Positions 53,234-61,764 of a stretch of 64,000 bases of DNA are shown here, piece by piece. Location: the NCBI RefSeq assembly GCF_000423945.1, contig NZ_AUIY01000004.1:62001-126000 (forward strand), in the 5' to 3' direction. Origin of the DNA: Butyrivibrio sp. XPD2002 (GTDB lineage Bacteria; Bacillota; Clostridia; Lachnospirales; Lachnospiraceae). Position 1 is the stretch's first letter. The number at the start of each line of letters is the position of its first letter. The notes under the pieces were generated by a model. It was not told the origin of the DNA, ran no database searches, and saw only the letters and a list, made by a program, of their open reading frames with translations. Both the position numbers and the translations under genes were made by a program.

Positions 53234-55264
53234 ATGAGCTGGAATGAAAATTTGAAAAAAGTTCCCTATGGGGGAGACTACAATCCGGAGCAGTGGCCGG
53301 AGGAGATATGGGAGGAGGACATGAAGCTGTTCAAGCAGGCGGGGATTGACACCGTTACGCTGAACGTCTTTTCATGGGCATCGCTTCAGCCTTCTGAGGA
53401 TGAGTACGATTTTGAGAGACTTGATAAGATCGTTAAGCTGGTCACTGATAATGGCATGAATATAATCATGGCGACATCAACAGGCGCTCATCCTGCATGG
53501 ATGGCTAAGCGTCACCCGGATATTTTGAGAACGGATTTTGAGGGCAGAAAGAGAAAATTTGGCGGACGCCACAACTCATGTCCCACAAGTCCCACATACC
53601 GCATGTACGCAGGAAGACTTGCTTCAAGACTTGCTGCTCAGTATAAAAATCAGAAGAACATAATAGCATGGCACATTTCCAACGAGTTTGGCGGCGAGTG
53701 CTACTGCGAGTCCTGTGAAAAGGCCTTCAGAGAGTGGGTTCAGGACAGATATAAGACAATCGAAGAGGTTAATAAGGCCTGGAATACATCCTTCTGGGGA
53801 CATACATTCTACGATTTTGATGAGATAGTTCTTCCCAATGCGCTTTCGGAGGAGAGTGTATGGGGCGGAAGACTTCATACGGATTTCCAGGGAATTTCCA
53901 TTGACTATAGAAGGTTCAATTCCGATGCGATTCTCTCATGCTATTGCCTTGAGAGAGACGAGATAAAGAAGGTCATACCTGATGCTAATATCACCACGAA
54001 CCTCATGGCATTTTTCAAACCGCTGGATTACCGCAAGTGGGCTAAGGAGATGGACTTCGTTTCATGGGATAACTACCCGCAGCCTACGGATTCTCCCGCA
54101 AGGATTGCAATGAGCCACGACCTCATGAGAGGTGTTGGCGACGGCGCACCCTTCGCACTTATGGAGCAGACACCCAGCGTAACTAACTGGCAGCCCTACA
54201 ACTCACTTAAGAGACCTGGCGTCATGAGACTTTGGAGCTATCAGGCCATGGCACACGGAGCTGACAGCGTGCTCTTTTTCCAGATGAGAAGGAGTATCGG
54301 TGCCTGTGAAAAATACCACGGAGCAGTGATTGACCATGTAGGCACAGGTAATACCAGAGTTTTCAGAGAGATCACAGAGCTTGGAAAAGAGCTGTGGGAG
54401 ATTGGCAGATGCTCTATCGGAATGGAGACAAAGTCTGAGGTTGCAGTGATGTTCGACTGGGATAACTGGTGGGCAACGGAGCTATCAGCAGGTCCCACAA
54501 ATGAAATGAACTACAGAGAGACCATCACCCAGTACTACGAGTCTCTTCGTAAGCTCAACGTGAACGTGGACATCATCTCTCAGGACTCAGACCTTACAAA
54601 ATATAAGGTTGTTATCGCGCCTCTTCTTTACATGATAAAGGACGATCTTGATCAGAGAATAAGAGCCTTCATCGAGGGCGGCGGAAGCTTCGTGACAGGT
54701 GTGTTCAGCGGATATGTTCAGGAAAGTGACCTTGTTATAACAGGCGGTTACCCCGGAAAGCTCCGCGATATTCTTGGCATCTGGGTTGAGGAGACGGACG
54801 CTTTTCCTCCTGAAAAGCACAACCACTTCAGCTATCACGGACAGAGGTACTTCGCAAGAAAGATGTGCGATCTGGTACACCTTGAGGGTGCCAAGATGCT
54901 GGATGACTACGGATACCTGGAGGACTTCTATCAGGGAATGCCTGTAATCACTTCAAGAAAGCTTGGCGGCGGAAGAGCTTACTACGTTGCGACCGAGTCT
55001 GACGAGGATTTTAGGGCAGTATTTTTATCAGATGTTCTCGGAAAAGCCGGTGTTCACCCGCTTACCTTTACATCAAGCGATGTGGAGGTCACCAGCAGAG
55101 AGAACGACGAGGAAAAGATTCTGTATGTTCTGAACCATGGCGAAAGTGAAGGAATCTACGAGCTTCACGAGGATGGTACAGAGCTTATAAGCGGAATAGA
55201 GCTTGCATCCGGAATGCATAGAATTGCACCGAAGGATGTACATATTATCAGAAGACCGAAATGA
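53234..55264 (+). CDS. GH42 family beta-galactosidase, cytoplasmic
   Basis: The 676-residue length is typical of GH42. The catalytic barrel shows acid/base E151 in WHISNEFGG and nucleophile E311 in FALMEQTPSVTNWQPYN. A zinc-binding cysteine set (C in HNSCPTSP and the CYCESC group) is present, followed by a trimerisation domain and small C-terminal beta domain. No signal peptide is seen. It cleaves terminal beta-galactosides imported by the locus. GGAGG lies before the ATG, and the GH3 gene follows after 9 bases. Confidence 0.94.
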   Translation: MSWNENLKKVPYGGDYNPEQWPEEIWEEDMKLFKQAGIDTVTLNVFSWASLQPSEDEYDFERLDKIVKLVTDNGMNIIMATSTGAHPAWMAKRHPDILRTDFEGRKRKFGGRHNSCPTSPTYRMYAGRLASRLAAQYKNQKNIIAWHISNEFGGECYCESCEKAFREWVQDRYKTIEEVNKAWNTSFWGHTFYDFDEIVLPNALSEESVWGGRLHTDFQGISIDYRRFNSDAILSCYCLERDEIKKVIPDANITTNLMAFFKPLDYRKWAKEMDFVSWDNYPQPTDSPARIAMSHDLMRGVGDGAPFALMEQTPSVTNWQPYNSLKRPGVMRLWSYQAMAHGADSVLFFQMRRSIGACEKYHGAVIDHVGTGNTRVFREITELGKELWEIGRCSIGMETKSEVAVMFDWDNWWATELSAGPTNEMNYRETITQYYESLRKLNVNVDIISQDSDLTKYKVVIAPLLYMIKDDLDQRIRAFIEGGGSFVTGVFSGYVQESDLVITGGYPGKLRDILGIWVEETDAFPPEKHNHFSYHGQRYFARKMCDLVHLEGAKMLDDYGYLEDFYQGMPVITSRKLGGGRAYYVATESDEDFRAVFLSDVLGKAGVHPLTFTSSDVEVTSRENDEEKILYVLNHGESEGIYELHEDGTELISGIELASGMHRIAPKDVHIIRRPK

Positions 55265-55273
55265 GGATAAGAA

Positions 55274-57448
55274 ATGGAAGGATCAATACAAACACTTAAA
55301 TACCGTGCAGAGGAAATACTTGAAGCGCTGACACTTGATGAAAAGATCGGAATGATTCACGGTAATGAATTTTTCAAGACTAAGGGCGTTCCGCGTCTGG
55401 GAATACCGCCGCTTTCCATGTCCGATGGACCTATGGGAGTTCGTGCGGAGTTTCATCCCTCGGAGTGGATTCCTGTAGGAAACACTGATGACTATGTGAC
55501 ATATCTGCCCTGTAACAGCGCAGTTGCAGCCACATGGAACCGCAACCTTGCTTCCAGAACGGGAAACGTTCTCGGCGAAGAGGCAAGAGGTCGCGGCAAG
55601 GACGTGATTCTTGCGCCCGGAATGAATCTGAAGAGATCACCTCTCTGTGGAAGAAATTTTGAGTATTTTAGTGAGGATCCTTTCCTGACCTCTGAGCTCG
55701 CCACTGAATATGTAAAGGGTGTTCAGAGCTGGGATGTGGCTGCCTGCCTTAAGCACTTTGCTTTAAATCATCAGGAGACCCAGAGACTTGAAGTGGATGA
55801 GGAGATTGATGATGAGGTACTGCGCGGCCTGTATCTTCAGGTTTTCAAGGATGTAATTGATAATTCGAATCCTTACAGTATCATGGTGGCCTATAACAAG
55901 CTAAACGGTGAGTACTGCAGCCAGAGTAAGTACCTGCTCAATGACATCCTGAGAAAAGAGTGGGGCTACGAGGGTTTTGTAGTGTCCGACTGGGGCGCTG
56001 TCCATGACACAGTTAAGGCAGCAGAGGCTGATATCGATTGTGAGATGTCAGTTACAGATGATTTTGATGACTATAAGCTTGCTAATCCGCTTAAGGAGAA
56101 GGTCCTTAGCGGAGAGGTGGATGAAGCGCTGATTGATAAGAAGGTGCTGAGAATCCTTATTCTTATGCTTCGTCTCAACATGCTTGATGATGATATGATG
56201 ATAAGAAAGGATGCTCCTTACAATTCTTTCGCAGCAAGACAGGATTGCCTCGACATAGCCCGCGGAAGTGTTGTACTTCTGAAAAATGAGGACAACACAC
56301 TTCCTATTGGACGCTACAATATCAAGACAAAGAAGATTCTTGTTATCGGTGAAAACGCCAACAGAATTCATTCAAATGGTGGTGGAAGTGCTGAGATCAA
56401 GGCTCTTTATGAGATATCACCTCTCATGGGACTTAAGTCTCGTATCGGCGGTGCTGCTCAGGTTGATTACCTTCGCGGTTATGCAAGTACAATTGTTGAG
56501 AATGTTGCTCCTAACGGAACAAACTGGCAGGCACTCAGCCTTGAGGACGGCGGTGGAAAGACCGCTGATGGTGAGGGTGCAGATCAGGGTAATTGCGGAT
56601 GCGAGGGTGCTGGTGGAAATGGTAATGCCGGTAGTGCAGGGGTGAATGGTAGTGGCGATGGTACTTGGAAGGATATCGCTGAATATAGGAAGCATCTGCG
56701 CAAGGAAGCTCTGGCAGCAGTTGATGACTATGACTACGTTGTATTTGTAGGTGGTCTTAATCACGATATTGATTCTGAGGGAATTGATAGAAAGAACATC
56801 GATCTTCCTTATGAGCAGAATGAACTTCTTGAGGCTCTTTTAGATAAGCGCCCTGACACAGTTGTTGCCATGATCGGTGGCGGCGCCGTGGATATGACAA
56901 GATGGCTTGATAAGTGTAAGGCACTTATCTGGATGTACTACAACGGCATGGAGGGTGGAAACGCCCTTGCTGAGGTAATCCTTGGCGACATCAATCCCTG
57001 TGGACATCTTCCGGAGACCTTTTACTGCAAGGCTGAAGACTCCTCCGCTCTTAGCGTTGGTGACTTCGGTGACCCTGAAATGGTTCATTACCGCGAGGGC
57101 TTCCACATCGGCTACAGACATATTTACAAGGAGAACATTCCGGTTCAGTTCCCCTTCGGATATGGAATCACTTACTCAGACTTTGAGATAAGCTCACCTT
57201 CCTTTAATCATGCAAAGCACACCGCTAAGGGTAAGCTTACCAACAAATCTGATGTGGACGGCGCTGAGATTATCCAGGTTTACCGCCTCCCCGACGAGCA
57301 TCAGGACTATCTGGAGCTTGTAGGCTTTGAGAAGGTTTACATCCGCGCTAACTCTGAGATAGAGTTTGAGGTTCCTGTGCGAGACAGGATTGGAGTTGGC
57401 AAGTATGCTGTTGGATTTAACAGTAGGGATTTGATAGAGATAGAGTAA
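55274..57448 (+). CDS. GH3 family beta-glucosidase/xylosidase with Gly-rich insertion
   Basis: The 724-residue GH3 enzyme has nucleophile D239 in FVVSDWGAVHD and likely acid/base E502 in DSEGIDR. It differs from the GH3 at 7858 by a Gly/Ala/Asn-rich insertion at about 430-460 (DGGGKTADGEGADQGNCGC onward) in the second domain, and by a shorter C-terminal domain (about 640-720). No signal peptide is present. GAGG precedes the ATG, and it is coupled by proximity to GH42. The two probably act in sequence on a galactose-decorated beta-glucan or xyloglucan fragment (inference). Confidence 0.9.
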   Translation: MEGSIQTLKYRAEEILEALTLDEKIGMIHGNEFFKTKGVPRLGIPPLSMSDGPMGVRAEFHPSEWIPVGNTDDYVTYLPCNSAVAATWNRNLASRTGNVLGEEARGRGKDVILAPGMNLKRSPLCGRNFEYFSEDPFLTSELATEYVKGVQSWDVAACLKHFALNHQETQRLEVDEEIDDEVLRGLYLQVFKDVIDNSNPYSIMVAYNKLNGEYCSQSKYLLNDILRKEWGYEGFVVSDWGAVHDTVKAAEADIDCEMSVTDDFDDYKLANPLKEKVLSGEVDEALIDKKVLRILILMLRLNMLDDDMMIRKDAPYNSFAARQDCLDIARGSVVLLKNEDNTLPIGRYNIKTKKILVIGENANRIHSNGGGSAEIKALYEISPLMGLKSRIGGAAQVDYLRGYASTIVENVAPNGTNWQALSLEDGGGKTADGEGADQGNCGCEGAGGNGNAGSAGVNGSGDGTWKDIAEYRKHLRKEALAAVDDYDYVVFVGGLNHDIDSEGIDRKNIDLPYEQNELLEALLDKRPDTVVAMIGGGAVDMTRWLDKCKALIWMYYNGMEGGNALAEVILGDINPCGHLPETFYCKAEDSSALSVGDFGDPEMVHYREGFHIGYRHIYKENIPVQFPFGYGITYSDFEISSPSFNHAKHTAKGKLTNKSDVDGAEIIQVYRLPDEHQDYLELVGFEKVYIRANSEIEFEVPVRDRIGVGKYAVGFNSRDLIEIE

Positions 57449-57465
57449 TGATGAGATAGAGTAGA

Positions 57466-57493
57466 GATGCTGCCCTGCGGGGCAGCATTTTTT
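57466..57493 (+). terminator. Terminator of the GH42-GH3 genes
   Basis: ATGCTGCC and GGCAGCAT form an 8-pair stem around CTGCGG, followed by TTTTTT. Confidence 0.92.
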
Positions 57494-57529
57494 ATTCAAT
57501 AGCTTCCTTCGGATTTCCTATTGAATAAA
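57491..57529 (+). repeat. 12-bp inverted repeat hairpin
   Basis: TTTATTCAATAG and CTATTGAATAAA are perfectly complementary around a 15-base loop. It overlaps the T-run of the preceding terminator. Confidence 0.8.
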
Positions 57530-57551
57530 AAGCGCTCCGCTATGGATGCGA

Positions 57552-57596
57552 CTGGTGCGCAGATGAATTTTGCAAGCTAAAGCTTGCGCGCACCAG
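57552..57596 (+). repeat. Nested hairpin CTGGTGCGC / GCGCACCAG
   Basis: A 9-pair outer stem encloses GCAAGC-TAAA-GCTTGC. It is the second of three adjacent perfect hairpins after the GH3 terminator. Confidence 0.8.
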
Positions 57597-57600
57597 CGCG

Positions 57601-57624
57601 CAAAGAGTCGCAAGCGACTCTTTG
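57601..57624 (+). terminator. Terminator-like hairpin
   Basis: CAAAGAGTCG-CAAG-CGACTCTTTG is a perfect 10-pair stem, followed by TTCTTTT. It may act as a back-up terminator. Confidence 0.55.
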
Positions 57625-58100
57625 TTCTTTTATGGTGGTTTGAGAGTGTGTGGGGTATTGTACGGTATTGTGCCTCGCTTCGCGGGTGGTGTGGGTGGGG
57701 TGGAGTTACGTCTATGCGCGAACAATTTTAGATACTGTCTGAATGCGTGTGAAGCTGAGATTTTGTGGTTGCGTCTAGGGGGGATTTGTTCGCGGATTGA
57801 CGTAACGGCTAACGGTAGGAATTACCCGCGGTTGGACCGGAAGAGTCTAGTGTGGTCATATTGGATGAACTTCTCAGGGGCTTCAAAGGTGGCTGTTCAA
57901 CCAGCGATGCACAATAAGCGCAAATTGGTTGATGTGCGGGAAGAGTGTCCAGGAATGAGTTACGTCAACCCGCGAACAAATTAGATCATAGGCGTAGTTG
58001 AGTCAATAAAGTTGGTATGAGTGTGCAACCGATATTGAGGAAAACAATCCTACCGGTGTAACACTCCCCAAAAAGCAATAAAATAGTTCAACCGGTAGGA
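57625..58100 (+). repeat. Intergenic island D: inverted GACGTAAC-family repeats
   Basis: The core GTTCGCGRRTWGACGTAAC appears on the minus strand at 57705-57725 and as a 21-bp inverted pair at 57786-57806 (+) and 57959-57979 (-), 20 of 21 bases identical. CCTACCGGT (58049-58057) and ACCGGTAGG (58091-58099) form another inverted pair. The open frame 57622-57984 falls entirely in this repetitive sequence and is not supported as a gene. Confidence 0.75.
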
Positions 58101-58251
58101 AAGCAAGTTCGCGAATAGACGTAACGGCGCCGGAAGATAGCTCCCGCAGAGTAACCAGTATAAAAGCAAGTTCGCGAATAGACGTAACGGCGTCGGAAGA
58201 TAGCTCCCGCAGAGTAACCAGTATAAAAACAAGTTCGCGAGTAGACGTAAC
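58101..58251 (+). repeat. Tandem 63-bp repeat array (2.4 units)
   Basis: Units start at 58101, 58164 and 58227, each opening with AAGCAAGTTCGCG and containing GACGTAAC. Units 1 and 2 differ at one base; unit 3 is cut after about 25 bases. The rest of the unit holds CGGAAGATAGCTCCCGCAG then AGTAACC. The same unit occurs reversed at 63861-64000. Confidence 0.95.
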
Positions 58252-58282
58252 CACCCCCAAAACACTACTCCCGCGTAAAACA

Positions 58283-58314
58283 CAAAAAACAAGGCTCATT
58301 CAGCCTTGTTTTTT
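58283..58314. terminator. Bidirectional terminator at the end of the minus-strand operon
   Basis: AACAAGGCT and AGCCTTGTT (9 pairs) are flanked by A-run and T-run, so it works on both strands. The stop codon of the minus-strand gene lies in its loop. Confidence 0.85.
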
Positions 58315-59972
58315 CTTCCATACACTATATATATTCCGATAATCACCCACACGATGATAAGTATCTCTATGAGCCTTTTGGATTCCTTCGGCAGTGGACC
58401 AAGGTCCGTTTTTCCGGTCATGACAGCGCCACTCTGGTTTAGGTGATAGAGATTCATGGTGTCAGAAAAAAGCTGCTCCATGTAGGAATCGTCAACTGTT
58501 TTCTTTCTGCGGACGGACTTGGTAACATTTTCAATGAGCTGTCCCGCAGCATCTCGAAGAGAGGTCGATCCGCTAAAGACATTGGTTACAAATGTATACT
58601 GTTGATTTTCAAGAAGAAGCTTTGTAGCATCTATCTTCACCTGATAGTGAGTGGTGTTGTCCTCTCCGCCTCTTGATAAGTAATCCTGATATTCCTCGGA
58701 ATTCTGGGCCTTAGAGGTTACAGGTACATAGCCTTCGGTCTCAGCATAGCCTGTCTGTACGTCATTAGTGAGCATGTACTGTGCAAAGAGCCATGAAGCA
58801 AGAACCTCCTGCGGATCCTTCTTATTGAAGATACATATTGAAGGTCCCTGAGAAATCATGGCGTACTGCTTATTCCCTGTAGTCTGATTCTTAGAATCAT
58901 CAGCGCCAGCATTTGCAGTACCATCACTTCTACTCTGCATATCAGAAGCTCCCCGTTCCACAAACTGTGGAACAGGATAAACCACTGTCTCAAAGTCAAC
59001 AACCTTATCCTCAGCGATGTCAGAAAGCGGCGCATTGGTGCCCATCCAGGTGGATCCGGCAGTTGAGTCCACTGCAAATATGCACTGCCCCGCATTTAGG
59101 AAGTTTGCAGGATATCCCGAAATCTTGAAGGTTGAAAAAGCACCTGTCTTAGCGTGTTCCACGATGGTTTTAAGATCCTGCTTTGTCACATCATTGAAAA
59201 GAAGAATGTTGCCCTGGGCATCTGAATAGTCAGCCCCTTGTTGTTTTAGCATCTGAATCATCATATTGTCGGTTGACTTATAAATGAAAGGAATCAAAAC
59301 CTTCTGTCCATTTAGCTTGAAGGTTCCGTCCTCATTTTTCGCCATAGCTGCCTCAGAAACCTCCCACACAAAATCCCAGGTGAGGGTTTGTGGCATCTCG
59401 TATCCCAGCTTCTCAACAAAATCCTTGTTGACGTAGCAGGCCTCTGTGGACCTCATGTAAGGCACAGCGTAATGGTTCTCGCCAATCATGCACTCCATCA
59501 AAAACTCAGGAATTATCTCATCCTGCTTTGGTGCATCATACTTTAGCTCTGTTCCGCCAAGTCCATATTTTTCATCCGCGAAAAGATCATCCAAAGGTAC
59601 TACCGTATCAGCTCCCGTCAGATAAGTTGCGATGTGATCAGGATAAGTAATGCAGACATTTGGCGTAGTATCTGTGGAGATATTTGTAATTACGTCATTA
59701 TAAATTTTACCGTAATCTGTGTATAGACGAATCTTTACATCGATATTTGGATATAGCTTTTCAAAATTATTGATCGCTTTTTCGTATATCTTTGTCTGGG
59801 TTTTATTGGTATCATTTTTAGCCCAGAAGGTAATCTCATAATTTTTCGACTCATCAAAATTTTCGGGTATCTCAAAGCCTTTTGCTTCTTTACTTCCATG
59901 ACAAGCAGTCAAAACCGTAGTAGAAAATAGTAACGCAAAAATCGTCCCTATAATATGTATATTTTTCTTCAT
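58296..59972 (-). CDS. Carbohydrate/glycerol-phosphate-type binding lipoprotein with C-terminal membrane helix
   Basis: The 558-residue protein has lipobox LTAC (C24), a family 1 solute-binding domain (EITFWAKNDTNKTQ, SKAQNSEEYQDYLSRGGED), and a hydrophobic helix close to the C-terminus (about 530-550, EILIIVWVIIGIYIVYG) followed by basic GRKNKAE. Two membrane attachments are unusual for a binding protein and would hold it fixed at the permease. A Ser/Gln/Asn/Gly-rich loop lies at about 345-370. The start overlaps the upstream permease by 4 bases. Its last codons lie within the terminator stem. Confidence 0.87.
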   Translation of the reverse strand: MKKNIHIIGTIFALLFSTTVLTACHGSKEAKGFEIPENFDESKNYEITFWAKNDTNKTQTKIYEKAINNFEKLYPNIDVKIRLYTDYGKIYNDVITNISTDTTPNVCITYPDHIATYLTGADTVVPLDDLFADEKYGLGGTELKYDAPKQDEIIPEFLMECMIGENHYAVPYMRSTEACYVNKDFVEKLGYEMPQTLTWDFVWEVSEAAMAKNEDGTFKLNGQKVLIPFIYKSTDNMMIQMLKQQGADYSDAQGNILLFNDVTKQDLKTIVEHAKTGAFSTFKISGYPANFLNAGQCIFAVDSTAGSTWMGTNAPLSDIAEDKVVDFETVVYPVPQFVERGASDMQSRSDGTANAGADDSKNQTTGNKQYAMISQGPSICIFNKKDPQEVLASWLFAQYMLTNDVQTGYAETEGYVPVTSKAQNSEEYQDYLSRGGEDNTTHYQVKIDATKLLLENQQYTFVTNVFSGSTSLRDAAGQLIENVTKSVRRKKTVDDSYMEQLFSDTMNLYHLNQSGAVMTGKTDLGPLPKESKRLIEILIIVWVIIGIYIVYGRKNKAE

Positions 59973-60844
59973 CCCTTCGTGCCTCCTCTTGCAACACCTT
60001 CCATAATCTTTTTCCTGAAAATAAGGAACAAGATCATAAGCGGCACAGAAATAGCCACAACCGCAGCCATCATGGCAGGGATGTTTTCACGTCCGAATCC
60101 GTTCTCGCGAATTTCCTGGATTCCGTTAGACACAAGAAAATAGTTGGCATCATCAGTTATAAGCCTGGGCCACACATAGGAATTCCAGCACTCGATTACC
60201 TTAAGAATGGTGATTGTGATGAGCGTGGGCTTTGCGATTGGAATCATGACGCGGCGAAGATATCTCATATCACTGGTTCCGTCCACCTTTGCAGCCTTGT
60301 AGAGCTCATCCGGTATCTGCTCGAAGTTTTCCTTCAAAAGATAGATGTAGAAAACCGAAAGCACAGACGGAAGCACCAGTCCGGGGAAGGAATTGCGCAT
60401 TCCGAGGTCGGTTATCGTCACATAATTGGTGATAATTACGAGCTCGTTTGGAATCATCATCAGGGATAAAAACATCGTAAAAACAAGGTTCTTTCCTGGG
60501 AATTCCAATCTTGAGAATGCGAAGGCAGAGAGCACCACGATGACAAGCATGATCGCCGTTGTCACAACTGTAAAAATAAATGTATTAACAAGATACGTGC
60601 CAAGGGAAACTTCCGTAAAGGCACTGATGTAATTCTGCACCGTCGGCGAAGTAATAATGAGCCTTGGAACGTACTCACCGTTGTAGGAGCTGTAGCTTTT
60701 GAAGGATGTAAGAATCATCCAGTAAAAAGGAAAAAGCACTATAAGCGCCCAGAGCGTGAGAAGCAGATAACGCGCCACACCACTGGTTAATTTCCTTGCT
60801 TTATCATTTGCTTTAATTTTCTCAAAATCCTGATTGTCTGACAT
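59969..60844 (-). CDS. UgpE/MalG-type ABC permease
   Basis: The 291-residue protein has six hydrophobic helices and the permease loop ELYKAAKVDGTSDMRYLRRV. It overlaps the binding-protein gene by 4 bases and follows the partner permease by 14 bases. It forms the second membrane half of the importer encoded at 58.3-62.9 kb. Confidence 0.92.
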   Translation of the reverse strand: MSDNQDFEKIKANDKARKLTSGVARYLLLTLWALIVLFPFYWMILTSFKSYSSYNGEYVPRLIITSPTVQNYISAFTEVSLGTYLVNTFIFTVVTTAIMLVIVVLSAFAFSRLEFPGKNLVFTMFLSLMMIPNELVIITNYVTITDLGMRNSFPGLVLPSVLSVFYIYLLKENFEQIPDELYKAAKVDGTSDMRYLRRVMIPIAKPTLITITILKVIECWNSYVWPRLITDDANYFLVSNGIQEIRENGFGRENIPAMMAAVVAISVPLMILFLIFRKKIMEGVARGGTKG

Positions 60845-60858
60845 TTTTCGTCCTCAAA

Positions 60859-61758
60859 TTATTGGTAATATACCGTTCTCTCGCTAACCAAAAGGTTAAT
60901 CACAGTGATGGTGAAAACAATCGCAAACAGTATGATCGCAGCTGCCGATGCATATGACGGGTAACCGCCGCTGTTTCCATAGAGCATGTCGTAGATGTAG
61001 CCGACTATAGTGTTCATTCCTGCTGCATTAAGGTCTGTTCCGAAAAGTGCAACCTCATCGCTGTAGGCCTTGAACGCTCCTATAAAGCCTGTGATCACAA
61101 GGTAAAAGATCATGGGCGAAATCATCGGCAGGGTTATTTTCGTAAATACCCTCCACTTAGGTGTGGAATCAATCTGCGCCGCTTTGTAATAAAGCGGGTC
61201 AACAGACGCAAGACTGCTTGTCAAAATCAAAATCTTGAAGGGTAGCACCACCCAGATTGTGTAGAAACACATGACAAACATCTTAGCGGCGTAGGGGCCA
61301 TCGATGAAATCAATGCTTTTTCCGCCAAAAAGATTTATCAGGGCGTTCACTATTCCGTCAGTGTATGCAGTTTTCCTAAAAAGGATCATGAAAACAAGCC
61401 CGACAGCAAGCGTGTTAGTCACATAGGGCAGGAAATAGATTGTTTGAAAAAGTTCCCGAAGCTTCATGATGGAGCTAAGAGCAAGGGAAATAATCAGTGC
61501 AATCGCTGTGGAAAGCGGCACTGTGATAAGTACGATAATGAACGTGTTTTTCAGAGCCTGGATAAAATATGGGTCGTGCAGGACATAGGAATAGTTGTAG
61601 GTTCCAAGTCCAAAGTAGCTCTGTGATGCGAAGTTGTAGCCCTCCTCGAAGGAATATATGAAAACGTCTATCATGGGATAGACCAGGAAAATTCCTAAAA
61701 ATATGATCGCCGGCAATAGGCACAGCAATGCGGTTAATGTCTGTTTTTTGTTATTCAT
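60859..61758 (-). CDS. UgpA/MalF-type ABC permease
   Basis: The 299-residue protein has six hydrophobic helices (first about 11-31) and the permease loop PLYYKAAQIDSTPKWRVFTK. The operon order ATPase, UgpA-like, UgpE-like, binding protein fits CUT1-class importers. It lies 6 bases after the ATPase stop. Confidence 0.92.
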   Translation of the reverse strand: MNNKKQTLTALLCLLPAIIFLGIFLVYPMIDVFIYSFEEGYNFASQSYFGLGTYNYSYVLHDPYFIQALKNTFIIVLITVPLSTAIALIISLALSSIMKLRELFQTIYFLPYVTNTLAVGLVFMILFRKTAYTDGIVNALINLFGGKSIDFIDGPYAAKMFVMCFYTIWVVLPFKILILTSSLASVDPLYYKAAQIDSTPKWRVFTKITLPMISPMIFYLVITGFIGAFKAYSDEVALFGTDLNAAGMNTIVGYIYDMLYGNSGGYPSYASAAAIILFAIVFTITVINLLVSERTVYYQ

Positions 61759-61764
61759 TGGTTG

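Noticed and set aside
57622-57984. 120-residue open frame on the plus strand
   Set aside because: It lies wholly within GACGTAAC-type repeats, has no ribosome site or recognisable motif, and its composition follows the repeats.
58101-58251. CRISPR array
   Set aside because: The direct repeats have a regular 63-base period, but the sequence between the cores is itself repeated (units 1 and 2 differ at one base), so there are no unique spacers, and no cas genes are nearby.
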